From: CAZWUW01 sp964636895
GTDB lineage: Bacteria; Bacillota; Thermincolia; Thermincolales; CAZWUW01
Assembly: GCA_964636895.1 (NCBI GenBank)
Contig: CAZWUW010000005.1
Coordinates: 1 to 59,791, forward strand
Length of the DNA stretch: 59,791 nt
Direction: 5' to 3'
Both the position numbers and the translations under genes were made by a program. Positions 33,188-41,672 of this stretch are shown in pieces (the first letter of the stretch is position 1; every line of letters starts with the position of its first letter). The notes under the pieces are model-generated. The model saw only the letters and a program-made list of their open reading frames with translations. It was not told the origin of the DNA and ran no database searches.

Positions 33188-33916
33188 ATGCGTACTAGAA
33201 AATTATTGTCTCTGTTCGTGGTTACCCTGATGCTGTTTGCTACCGTTATAACTCCTGTCCAGGCGGCAGGTGTGTATGATAATACGAGGGCTTTATCCAA
33301 CCCCAGTTACGTTTCAGTGATGGATCTTGTAAAACAGATTCAGAGCGGTCAGACCGCACCGGCACCGACTCCTGACACTAAACCTGAAACCGCGCCCCCG
33401 GTAACCCCACCTGTTACTCAACCAGAAAAGCCGCCTGTAACTCAACCTACCCAACCTACCCAACCTGCCACGCAACCCGAAACTCAGCCAACAACCCAGC
33501 CTGCAGCCCCGGAACAACAGGCTGTCTCTAATATTAGTGCTTTCGAAATGAAAGTAATAGAACTGGTTAATAAAGAAAGAACCAGTCGTGGGCTTAAAGC
33601 ACTTAAAGCCGATGTACCGCTGACCAAAGGTGCCCGGCTGAAGTCTCAAGATATGCGGGACAACCGTTACTTCAGTCACACCTCGCCAAAATACGGTTCA
33701 CCCTTTAAAATGATGTCTACTCTGGGCATCAAATGGCGGGCAGCCGGTGAAAACATCGCCTCCGGCTACCGCACACCGGAATCTGTGGTCAAAGGTTGGA
33801 TGAACAGCCCGGGCCACAAGGCAAATATCCTCAGCACCAAATGGAGTAAAATTGGCGTAGGCTATGCTAAAGGCGGCAAGTCCGGCCACTATTGGACCCA
33901 GTGGTTCACAAACTAA
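33188..33916 (+). CDS. Secreted CAP/SCP-domain protein (YkwD-like)
   Basis: A 242-residue exported protein. The signal peptide (residues 1-27) ends V-Q-A-A. A short helical region, a 65-residue Pro/Thr/Gln linker (repeated T-Q-P units) that should extend through the wall, and a C-terminal CAP domain (about 115-242) follow. The domain has E-M-K-V-I-E-L-V-N helix, SHTSPKYGSPF, the GENIASGY motif, and SPGHKANIL, carrying the His and Glu residues of the cavity. Bacterial CAP proteins of this type are associated with spores and walls; function is not established. I chose ATG 33188 (AAAGGAG eight bases before). Expression is under the c-di-AMP riboswitch. Confidence 0.9.
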   Translation: MRTRKLLSLFVVTLMLFATVITPVQAAGVYDNTRALSNPSYVSVMDLVKQIQSGQTAPAPTPDTKPETAPPVTPPVTQPEKPPVTQPTQPTQPATQPETQPTTQPAAPEQQAVSNISAFEMKVIELVNKERTSRGLKALKADVPLTKGARLKSQDMRDNRYFSHTSPKYGSPFKMMSTLGIKWRAAGENIASGYRTPESVVKGWMNSPGHKANILSTKWSKIGVGYAKGGKSGHYWTQWFTN

Positions 33917-33954
33917 GCTTTAACTCTATAGATAGCGCCCATACCGGGCGCATA

Positions 33955-33994
33955 ATACAAAACGCAGGTACGTTTCCGTACCTGCGTTTTGTAT
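33955..33994. terminator. Bidirectional terminator between CAP gene and ade
   Basis: A perfect 18-bp stem with a TTTC loop (arms 33955-33972 and 33977-33994) separates two convergent genes. Confidence 0.9.
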
Positions 33995-35701
33995 TTAAAC
34001 AAACAAATCAACCATGTTAAAGCTTTTTACATCCACCAAGCCTTTATCGGTAATTTTGAGATCCGGTATCACCGGCAAAGCTAAGAAAGCCATCGTCATA
34101 AAAGGTGCCTGCAGCTTACAGCCCATATTTTTCGCCGCTGCATGCAGGTTCTTGACTCTGGCCGCCACTTCAGTAGCCGCTAGGTCAGACATCAAACCGG
34201 CTATGGGCAGGGGCAATATCGCTTTAACCTCACCGCGGTCAACCACCACTTGACCGCCGCCGGTTTCTATCAGCTTATTAACCGCCAATTCCATATCCTC
34301 ATCAGCAATACCCACCACGACTATATTATGGCAGTCATGAGCTACCGTCGAGGCCAGCGCACCCGACTTCAGCCCAAAACCCCGAACCAGCCCCACACCT
34401 ACCCGGCCGGTGCCATGGTAACGTTCAACCACCGCAATTTTTAGAATATCCTGAACAATATCTGCCCCGATTTCACCATTTTTCTCTTTTACCGGCAAGC
34501 TATTACTACCACTAACGATTTGCCCCGGGATTACTTCTATCACCCTGGCCTTATCGCCTCTGGCCGTGATTTTAAAAGGCTCTGATGACAATTTAACATT
34601 CATGACCAAAACTGCCGGCAATTCATCCGGCTGCCCCTCCTGCAGGTATTTGCCTTTTTCAGCCACCAGTTGGCCCTTGCTGAACACATAATAAGGCCGG
34701 AAGCTTTCTAAGTTTTCCAGTACAACCAGGTCGGCCCTGTAACCCGGAGCAACAGCACCCAAATTACGCAAACCGAAATATTCGGCCGGATTGATGGTGG
34801 CCATACGGATTGCGGTTACCGGATCCAAGCCATAGTTGACTGCCCGCCGCAGTATATAATTCATGTGACCCTGTTCCAGCAAGTCTTTGGTATGCAAGTC
34901 ATCTGATACAAACATACAACGACGGGAGTTTTGCTCAGTAATAACTGGCAACAGGTCTGCCAGGTTCTTCGCCGTTGAGCCGTACCTGATCATCAGGAAC
35001 ATACCTGCCCGCAGTTTTTCCATAGCTTCTTTAACGGTAGTCACTTCATGCTCTGACCGGATACCGGCCCCTATATATGCATAGAGTTGTTTACCGGTAA
35101 GCCCGGGAGCATGCCCGTCAACTAGGATTTTATGATTAATGGCCAGTTTCTCCAATACTTCCGGTCTTCCCTGCACCACCCCGGGATAATTCATCATCTC
35201 AGCCAGTCCCAGTACCCGCTCATGAGCCAGCAGGCTTTTTATCTCCGCCGGCCCTATCACCGCCCCGGACGTTTCCATATCTGTTGCCGGCACACTCGAC
35301 GGAGCCATCACATAAGCGTTTAGCGGCAGTTTTTCTGTCGTTGCGAGTATATATTGAATACCGGAAACCCCCAGCACGTTGGCGATTTCATGCGGGTCAC
35401 AGACAACAGACCCTGTCCCGTTCGGAACTACCAGCCGGGCATATTCCGGCGGTGAAACCATGGAGCTCTCGATATGCACATGCCCGTCAATAAAACTAGG
35501 GGTTACAAACATTCCTCTGAGGTCAATAATTTCTTTGGCCCGGTAGTCTCCAAAACCCACTATTGTTCCTTGCCAAACGGCAATATTGACCATTATTATT
35601 TCACCGGTAAAAACATTAACCAACCTGGCGTTCTTTAACACCAGGTCGGCTTCACCGTCACCACGGGCAACCCGTAAAAACTCTTGTAAGGCCGTTATCA
35701 T
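33995..35701 (-). CDS. ade: Adenine deaminase
   Basis: A 568-residue amidohydrolase of the Ade family, which deaminates adenine to hypoxanthine for purine salvage. It has the DGHVHIESSM metal motif near residue 70 and the FVSDDLHTKDLLEQGH segment with further metal ligands. The C-terminal domain is typical of this family (GGGQVVVDRGEV). I chose ATG 35701 because GGAGG lies six bases upstream. It is the last gene of the leftward cobalamin run but functionally unrelated to it. Confidence 0.95.
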   Translation of the reverse strand: MITALQEFLRVARGDGEADLVLKNARLVNVFTGEIIMVNIAVWQGTIVGFGDYRAKEIIDLRGMFVTPSFIDGHVHIESSMVSPPEYARLVVPNGTGSVVCDPHEIANVLGVSGIQYILATTEKLPLNAYVMAPSSVPATDMETSGAVIGPAEIKSLLAHERVLGLAEMMNYPGVVQGRPEVLEKLAINHKILVDGHAPGLTGKQLYAYIGAGIRSEHEVTTVKEAMEKLRAGMFLMIRYGSTAKNLADLLPVITEQNSRRCMFVSDDLHTKDLLEQGHMNYILRRAVNYGLDPVTAIRMATINPAEYFGLRNLGAVAPGYRADLVVLENLESFRPYYVFSKGQLVAEKGKYLQEGQPDELPAVLVMNVKLSSEPFKITARGDKARVIEVIPGQIVSGSNSLPVKEKNGEIGADIVQDILKIAVVERYHGTGRVGVGLVRGFGLKSGALASTVAHDCHNIVVVGIADEDMELAVNKLIETGGGQVVVDRGEVKAILPLPIAGLMSDLAATEVAARVKNLHAAAKNMGCKLQAPFMTMAFLALPVIPDLKITDKGLVDVKSFNMVDLFV

Positions 35702-35739
35702 AGGTACCTCCTGAGTAAGCGGCACCAAACCGGTGCCCC

Positions 35740-36024
35740 TTAACGGTAATACTCCCGCACAATGTATTCAGGTATTCCGGCAATAAACCTTTCCAGCAAA
35801 AACATGATTACCGTTAAATCGTCCAACTGTCCTACGATGGGAAAGAAATCACTGATTAAATCTGTTGGCAACAAAAAATAAAACAGTGCTCCTCCGGGAA
35901 AGACTGCTTTTTGCCACCATGGCACACGATTATCCCAGACCAAACGCCATACCAGCGGTATAGACTTGGGCAGGTTTAACAGCATTTTCAGGCGGCCTGT
36001 TACAGAAGGATCAAAATAAACCAT
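35740..36024 (-). CDS. DUF1232 (YkvA-like) membrane protein
   Basis: A 94-residue protein of the DUF1232 family: a basic N-terminal segment, then a P-W-W-Q-K-A-V start of a helix, and the family core YFLLPTDLISDFFPIVGQLDD, which pairs a hydrophobic helix with a conserved Asp-rich turn. Function unknown. The start is ATG 36024 (GAGGTG seven bases upstream). It lies between cobC and ade in the same direction and may be co-transcribed. Confidence 0.8.
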   Translation of the reverse strand: MVYFDPSVTGRLKMLLNLPKSIPLVWRLVWDNRVPWWQKAVFPGGALFYFLLPTDLISDFFPIVGQLDDLTVIMFLLERFIAGIPEYIVREYYR

Positions 36025-36043
36025 GGTCATTCACCTCTTACCG

Positions 36044-36670
36044 CTATTCTATGCACCTGAGATGGCCGGTGTCATTCAACAGACAAATAATTGCCCGGTC
36101 ATGATCATAAATCTCGATAATATTAACTGCTACATTATCCTGCTTGAACTTCCAGTAGCCTTTCAGGTCAACACCCAGTAAGGTGCCCACCACCACCCTG
36201 ATGATGCCGCCATGGACGGCAACCAGCACGGTCTGATCCCTGTGTCCGGCAACAATCCGGTTAATCCCGGCCATACTACGGTCAGCCACTTCCTGCAAGG
36301 ATTCTCCTCCCGGGATACGATGTGCCAGTGGGTCATCACGCCACTTTTTCATATCTTCATAATAATCTTTGACAATTTCTTTATAAGTCAGACCTTCCCA
36401 CAGGCCAAAATTGGTTTCCCGCAATTCTGGCAGCGGATAAACTTCCCGGCCATGCGGGCTGGCCACAATTTGGGCGGTCTCTAATGCCCGGGACAGGTCG
36501 CTGGCATAAAAAGCGTCAATCTTATCGCCGGCCAGGCGGTCTGCCAGTTTCTGAGCCTGCGCCCGCCCGATATCACTCAGTGGAATATCACGGTGACCTT
36601 GATAACGCAACGCTTTATTCCATTCCGTCTCCCCGTGCCGAACCAGGATAAGTTTAGTCATGTAAGACAA
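36044..36670 (-). CDS. cobC: Alpha-ribazole phosphatase / histidine phosphatase
   Basis: A 208-residue histidine-phosphatase superfamily enzyme. The phosphohistidine motif LVRHGETEWN is at residues 8-17. YASDLSRALETA and a PGGES loop follow, and the second catalytic His is in VAVHGG. In a cobalamin operon this family member removes phosphate from alpha-ribazole 5'-phosphate or adenosylcobalamin phosphate. Broad-specificity phosphatase (GpmB-like) is the alternative without the context. TTG 36670 or ATG 36661 could be the start; the reading frame begins 5 bases after the cobD stop. Confidence 0.85.
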   Translation of the reverse strand: MSYMTKLILVRHGETEWNKALRYQGHRDIPLSDIGRAQAQKLADRLAGDKIDAFYASDLSRALETAQIVASPHGREVYPLPELRETNFGLWEGLTYKEIVKDYYEDMKKWRDDPLAHRIPGGESLQEVADRSMAGINRIVAGHRDQTVLVAVHGGIIRVVVGTLLGVDLKGYWKFKQDNVAVNIIEIYDHDRAIICLLNDTGHLRCIE

Positions 36671-36674
36671 TTAT

Positions 36675-37766
36675 TCATTCACTCCCTATAACTGATAATG
36701 CTGCCAGCAGCCGCTGGTTTTCCGCCCTGGAGCGTACAGCCACTCTAATATAGTAAGGGTCAAGATTCTTATAGGAACTGCAGTCCCTGATCAAAATACC
36801 CCGGCGGCCCAATCTGTCGGTTAGTTCCGCTGCAGTACACCCGGTACCACGGATATCTATGAATATATAATTAACTGTGGGCGGAAAAGATTTGAAACCG
36901 GCTATGCGGCCTAATTGTTCAAACAAAAACTGTTTTTCCTGTTGGATATATGCTATGCTCCGCTGTATGTGTTCTTCGTCCTGCAAAGAAACAACTCCTG
37001 CCACCTGAGCAAAACAATTGACATTCCAGGGGTCTTTATATGTTTTAAGCTGCTTTACCAGTTCCTGGCTGCCCATGGCAGCGCCTAATCTTAAGCCGGG
37101 GATGGCAAAAAACTTGGTCAAGGAGTATAAAATAAAAAGGTTCGGGAAGTCCCGAAGTAAGGAAACGGTAGAATACTTATCTCTTTCCGCTACAAAGTCT
37201 ATAAAAGCTTCGTCTACCACCACCATAATGTCCTGTGACTTGGCAGCCTGTAAAACTCTAATCATTTCATCTTTATTGAGCAAAGTCCCGGTAGGGTTAT
37301 TGGGATTACATAGCATAACCATTTGTACACCCGGCAGCAAAGCTGTTATTTCATCAGCCGAAAAATGAAAGCCTTTTTCTGCCGACAAAGGATAGTCCAT
37401 AACCGTTCCCCCGCCGGTAACCACAGCAATTTCATACTCACCGAAGGTCGGCTGCGGGAGTAAAACTTTTTTCGGCTGCAACACCTTCACCAGCAAATAT
37501 ATAAGCTCTACCGCCCCATTACCTGTGATAATATGTTCTGGCGCAAGATGCAGGTAACCGGCCAGTGTTTTAATCAATTCTGTGCAATCCGGATCCGGAT
37601 AATGAACCATTTGGGGTATGGCTGCATGAATCGCCCTAGCCACCAGTGGCGAAGGCCCCAACGGATTAATGTTGGCGCTAAAATCAATGATCTCCGCCGG
37701 TGCTAACCCATACTTTGCTGCTGCTGCCTGAATGTTTCCACCATGTATGTGTTGTAAGGCCGCCAA
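36675..37766 (-). CDS. cobD: L-threonine-O-3-phosphate decarboxylase
   Basis: A 363-residue class I/II PLP enzyme that makes (R)-1-aminopropan-2-ol O-2-phosphate, the linker between corrin ring and nucleotide loop. It has the family's HGGNI N-terminus, IDFSANINPLGPS, CNPNNPTG, VDEAFIDF and the PLP lysine in SLTKFFAIPGLRLG. I chose TTG 37766, preceded by AGAGGGG; the longer frame from 37823 would overlap pduX further. Even so, it overlaps the pduX end by 64 bases. The enzyme is the next step after the kinase encoded upstream, and the two together convert threonine to the linker. Confidence 0.9.
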   Translation of the reverse strand: MAALQHIHGGNIQAAAAKYGLAPAEIIDFSANINPLGPSPLVARAIHAAIPQMVHYPDPDCTELIKTLAGYLHLAPEHIITGNGAVELIYLLVKVLQPKKVLLPQPTFGEYEIAVVTGGGTVMDYPLSAEKGFHFSADEITALLPGVQMVMLCNPNNPTGTLLNKDEMIRVLQAAKSQDIMVVVDEAFIDFVAERDKYSTVSLLRDFPNLFILYSLTKFFAIPGLRLGAAMGSQELVKQLKTYKDPWNVNCFAQVAGVVSLQDEEHIQRSIAYIQQEKQFLFEQLGRIAGFKSFPPTVNYIFIDIRGTGCTAAELTDRLGRRGILIRDCSSYKNLDPYYIRVAVRSRAENQRLLAALSVIGSE

Positions 37767-38656
37767 AAGCTTTCCCCTCTTTCTGCTGCCGGAATTTCCG
37801 CTCCACCACCTATTAAAGAACAATCAATCAATTGAAAAGCCTTGTTATACATTAATAGTTTTTCCAGCAGGGCTGCTTTGTCAGTCAAATCCCGGTTATA
37901 TAAAATCCCCAAGACCGTTCCACTGTGCGCCGTATTAACCCCCAACGCATCAAAAGCCCTGGCGATGGCAATGATTTCATCCAGTTCCGGTTTATTAATA
38001 GTCTGCTGGTTAGCCAGAGCGCTCATTGTAGCTGCCTGCCCGATTTTATGCGCATCCCCTGTAGTCAGGCCTTCCTCCATGACTTTGAGAGCCTGGCGAA
38101 TAGTCTTTTCCTTTTGCCGGTTTAATGCCGGTAAATTGCCCCGGGCATTAAACTCCCCCGTGTCAACCGTCCCGCCGGTATCAATTACCATTATATTTAT
38201 TTCCGGCGGCTTGGCCATTTGACGATAATTTTTTCCGGCCACATGGTCAAACAAAACCAACCCGGGAAACATCAGGCCGTCCGTCGGCTCAATTGATAAC
38301 GCAATACGGGCAATATCCGCAGGCGCGATAAATTTTCCGACCGCTTCGGACGCAGCAACACAGGCGGCAGTTATGTCGGCGGTACTGCTGGCCATACCTT
38401 TGCCCACCGGTAAAGCAGATTGCACCCATGCTTCCGCCCCGCAATTTGGCAGACCCCAAAAAGCCAGTGTTTTGGCAATTGCCGCCTGTACCTTGCTGTA
38501 AGGTTGATTAACTGTAATGTCAGACTGACCCGGCTTTAATATAACCTCAACAGTAGAGTATAAATTGACCGGACAGGTAACATGTATATGCATATCGTTG
38601 AGCGTTCCCTGTAATAATTCGCCACATGTTCCCGGCGCCCTGGCCACACCCCGCAT
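37703..38656 (-). CDS. pduX: L-threonine kinase (GHMP family)
   Basis: A 317-residue GHMP-superfamily kinase. The N-terminus carries the conserved APGTCGELLQG; the P-loop-like motif is PVGKGMASSTAD at about residues 87-98; and a C-terminal GGGAEIP segment matches the third GHMP motif. It phosphorylates L-threonine to give the CobD substrate. ATG 38656 was chosen because the first ATG is too close to its GGCGGGG site. The end overlaps cobD, and the head is 18 bases after cobO, so it is within the operon. PduX assignment, rather than homoserine kinase, rests on the operon and the CGELLQG motif. Confidence 0.87.
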   Translation of the reverse strand: MRGVARAPGTCGELLQGTLNDMHIHVTCPVNLYSTVEVILKPGQSDITVNQPYSKVQAAIAKTLAFWGLPNCGAEAWVQSALPVGKGMASSTADITAACVAASEAVGKFIAPADIARIALSIEPTDGLMFPGLVLFDHVAGKNYRQMAKPPEINIMVIDTGGTVDTGEFNARGNLPALNRQKEKTIRQALKVMEEGLTTGDAHKIGQAATMSALANQQTINKPELDEIIAIARAFDALGVNTAHSGTVLGILYNRDLTDKAALLEKLLMYNKAFQLIDCSLIGGGAEIPAAERGESFWRPYNTYMVETFRQQQQSMG

Positions 38657-38680
38657 AATCATCCCCGCCTTCTTGAAAAG

Positions 38681-39274
38681 CTAATATTCAACTCCGCGCC
38701 TGCTGGCAATACCTTTTTTATAGGGATGTTTGATTTCCGTCATTTCAGTAACCAAATCAGCCAACTGCAATATTTCTTCCGGAATACCGCGGCCGGTCAA
38801 TACTAATTCCATTTTTGCCGGTTTCAATTTAATTAAATCTATTACCTGTTCAACGGTTACCAGCTTGTAACGCAGCGTATTTCCGATTTCATCCAGAATC
38901 ATCATGTCACAAGCCTCTGCCAGCATGTAATCCCGGGCTTCCTGCAAAGCAAAGCCGGTGTATTCCAAATCTTCCAGGTCTGCTCCCCGGTCTTTAATGA
39001 AGCAGTCGCCACAGGCATTACATTTTTTATAACCCTGCTTAATCAGTGAACCGATGCGGCAGCCGCGACCAAACTGGCTAATAGTAAACAGCGGTGACAG
39101 TTTATTAGCCGCCGTAAGTTCACCGGCATAACTGCGCCCTTTCATAAACTGAATCATATGCACGCGGAAGCCATGCCCGGCCGCCCGAAAGCCCAGACCC
39201 AGGGCGGCCGTAGTTTTCCCCTTACCCTTCCCGGTGTAAACATGGATTAACCCTAATTCATTTATTATCGGCAT
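38681..39274 (-). CDS. cobO: Cob(I)yrinic acid a,c-diamide adenosyltransferase
   Basis: A 197-residue CobA/CobO/BtuR enzyme that transfers the 5'-deoxyadenosyl group of ATP to cob(I)alamin or cobinamide. The P-loop GKGKGKTTA is at residues 15-23, MIQFMKG follows, and the DMMILDEIGN Walker B and a VLTGRG motif close the fold. A CxxC-x2-C (CNACGDC) insert near residue 90 could bind a metal or redox centre and is unusual for the family. Its start overlaps the cbiA end by ten bases. Confidence 0.92.
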   Translation of the reverse strand: MPIINELGLIHVYTGKGKGKTTAALGLGFRAAGHGFRVHMIQFMKGRSYAGELTAANKLSPLFTISQFGRGCRIGSLIKQGYKKCNACGDCFIKDRGADLEDLEYTGFALQEARDYMLAEACDMMILDEIGNTLRYKLVTVEQVIDLIKLKPAKMELVLTGRGIPEEILQLADLVTEMTEIKHPYKKGIASRRGVEY

Positions 39275-40668
39275 CCTGATTCACCCTTTTTCTCTTTAAA
39301 CTCCCGGCATTTACCGGCAAAATGCTGGGCCAGGGATAAATCTGTAGCAAAGTGTAAGTGAACATATGTGGCCAAAATATTGTCCCTGGCGTACCCGTCA
39401 AGCACTGACTCACCCGTTTTATTGCGGATAAGTTTAACTGCATAAGAAAAATCAGACCCGGTCGGTACCAGCCGGGAATAGTGAAACTCATGCCCGCGGT
39501 AGGTAAACCCTTGCGGACCCAGCAGGTTATCGGTCAGATTTTCGGCAGTCACATAACCCATACCCACCAATTTTTGTTCCATCAGACACTTAGCCGGGAC
39601 GATCCCGGCCATAGGATACTCCTGCCCTTTAAAATCCCGGACGGCTTCCGTTAAATACATCAGGCCGCCGCACTCGGCATAAACAGGCATATTTTCCCGG
39701 CTGTATTTTCCTATTTCATCTAATATTGACCGGTTTTTTGCCAATTGCGCGGCAAAAACTTCCGGAAATCCACCGCCTATGTAAATACCATGGATATCCT
39801 CAGGTAATCTGTGGTCATGTAAAGGACTAAAGGGAACCAATTCCACATCATAAGATTCTAACACTGCCAGGCCATCCTGGTAATAAAAGGAAAACGCCTC
39901 GTCTCTGGCAATTGCCACCCGTACCTTGGCCTGCCCTGCGGACTTAAATGACAAATCTGCCTGCGCTTGTATGTCACCGGCACCTTTGGCGATATCAGCC
40001 AATAGGTCATAATTCATGCCTTCAGCTATTATATCCGCCAAAGCACCGATTCTTGCCGACAAATCTCCTCCCTCAACAGTAGGTACCAAACCCAGGTGGC
40101 GGGAAGGCAGTGCAAGATCAGCCTGTTTTCTGATAAAGCCAATAACCGGAATATCACAACTGGTTTCAATAGCTTCCCGAACGAGTTGCAGGTGCCGGTC
40201 ACTGCCAATGCGATTTAATATTACCCCGGCAATCCTGACCAACGGGTCCAGCTTCTGAAACCCCAGTACTACCGCAGCTGCACTGCGGGCCATAGACTTG
40301 ACATCCACTACCAGTATCACCGGACAATGCAAGAGCTTGGCCACTTGGGCCGAACTGCCGCTATCACTGACCCCTGAAGCGCCGTCAAAAAGACCCATTA
40401 CCCCTTCAATCACGGCAATATCGGACTGTACTGCCGAACGCAAAAACAATTTCTGTACAGTATGCTCACCCAGCATCCAGGTGTCCAGATTTCTTGAAAT
40501 ACTCCCGGTAGCTATATTATGATAGCTGGGGTCGATATAATCCGGCCCGACTTTGAATGGCTGTACCTTATAACCACTTTTGGTCAAGGCAGCCATGACC
40601 GCCGTAGTAATTGTTGTTTTGCCAACACCGCTGTGCGTACCGGCAATCATTAAGCTGGGGATGTGCAT
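39265..40668 (-). CDS. cbiA: Cobyrinate a,c-diamide synthase
   Basis: A 467-residue glutamine-dependent amidase that converts cobyrinate to the a,c-diamide. The N-terminal P-loop-type synthetase domain begins with AGTHSGVGKTT and includes VIEGVMGLFDG. The C-terminal class I glutaminase domain has the nucleophile cysteine in YAECGGLMYL and a C-terminal His/Glu region (GYARDN..YVHLHF). In the same operon as cobQ, it handles the earlier amidation. Preceded by AAAGAGGG. Confidence 0.93.
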   Translation of the reverse strand: MHIPSLMIAGTHSGVGKTTITTAVMAALTKSGYKVQPFKVGPDYIDPSYHNIATGSISRNLDTWMLGEHTVQKLFLRSAVQSDIAVIEGVMGLFDGASGVSDSGSSAQVAKLLHCPVILVVDVKSMARSAAAVVLGFQKLDPLVRIAGVILNRIGSDRHLQLVREAIETSCDIPVIGFIRKQADLALPSRHLGLVPTVEGGDLSARIGALADIIAEGMNYDLLADIAKGAGDIQAQADLSFKSAGQAKVRVAIARDEAFSFYYQDGLAVLESYDVELVPFSPLHDHRLPEDIHGIYIGGGFPEVFAAQLAKNRSILDEIGKYSRENMPVYAECGGLMYLTEAVRDFKGQEYPMAGIVPAKCLMEQKLVGMGYVTAENLTDNLLGPQGFTYRGHEFHYSRLVPTGSDFSYAVKLIRNKTGESVLDGYARDNILATYVHLHFATDLSLAQHFAGKCREFKEKKGESGCR

Positions 40669-40688
40669 GAAAAAACCCTCTTTAATAT

Positions 40689-41672
40689 CTATTTTAACAC
40701 ATCAATTGTTATACTGATAAAAAAACCCGTAACCAACGCCAAAAAAGAAGTAATATACATAATCCAGATGGTCTCTATGATCTGTGACCCGTGCAGCGGG
40801 ACATGCGGCTTACCCATATATGCCCGCAGTGATTCCCGGCCGCCATAATAATTAAGACCGCCCAGCCTCACCCCCAGGGCACCGGCAACCACCGACTCCG
40901 GTATACCGCTGTTTGGACTGGGATGATCCTTGGCATCCTGCCGCCAGGTAGAGAACGCACGACCTGCATCTTTGCCGGCCATGACGGCGGCAATTAGCAT
41001 CAGTATACCGGTAAGCCGGGCCGGGATATAATTGGCAATATCGTCAACCCGGGCCGAAAACCAGCCAAATTGCCGGTATTTATCATTTTTATAACCCACC
41101 ATAGAATCCAGGGTATTTACCGCTTTATAAGCCATGGCCAGCGGCAAGCCGCCAATAAACGCGTAAAAAAGCGGGGCCACAATACCGTCCACAATATTTT
41201 CTGCAACTGTCTCTACGGTAGCCCGGACAATTTCGGGTTCATCCAGGTGCGCTGTATCCCGGCCTACAATCCAGCCCACTTTTTTCCTGGCCTCAGCAAT
41301 ATTACCGGCCAACAGTAACTGATAAATCTCATATGCCGCTTGGCATAGGCATTTCATAGCCAGGGTAGTGGACAACAGCCAGATACTGATTAGCCAGCCA
41401 AACCACTGCTGCCACTGCCAGGAAAAACGTACCAGCGCCCAGGTAAGAAAATATGTACCGCTTACAATAATTACTGTAAGCAATACTCCGCTGCCCCGCA
41501 ACCCAACAAGGGGCGCTGCGGCGCGGCGAAGGAATTTTTCCGTCAAATCAATGGCTTTCCCGATAATAATTACCGGATGGGGGATAGCCCTGGGATCACC
41601 GACTGCAAGGTCAATTAAAAAAGCAAAAACAATTTGCCAGGATAATGCTGTCAGCCCGTATGCTTCTATCAT
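40689..41672 (-). CDS. cbiB: Adenosylcobinamide-phosphate synthase
   Basis: A 327-residue membrane enzyme with about five helices. It attaches the aminopropanol phosphate (CobD product) to adenosylcobyric acid. Family marks are LAVGDPRAIPHPV, IVGRDTAHLDE, VAENIVDGIVAPLFYAF and a C-terminal DAKDHPSPNSGIPES segment. Its ATG overlaps the cobQ stop by ATGA. Works at the membrane, as all nucleotide-loop assembly does. Confidence 0.93.
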   Translation of the reverse strand: MIEAYGLTALSWQIVFAFLIDLAVGDPRAIPHPVIIIGKAIDLTEKFLRRAAAPLVGLRGSGVLLTVIIVSGTYFLTWALVRFSWQWQQWFGWLISIWLLSTTLAMKCLCQAAYEIYQLLLAGNIAEARKKVGWIVGRDTAHLDEPEIVRATVETVAENIVDGIVAPLFYAFIGGLPLAMAYKAVNTLDSMVGYKNDKYRQFGWFSARVDDIANYIPARLTGILMLIAAVMAGKDAGRAFSTWRQDAKDHPSPNSGIPESVVAGALGVRLGGLNYYGGRESLRAYMGKPHVPLHGSQIIETIWIMYITSFLALVTGFFISITIDVLK

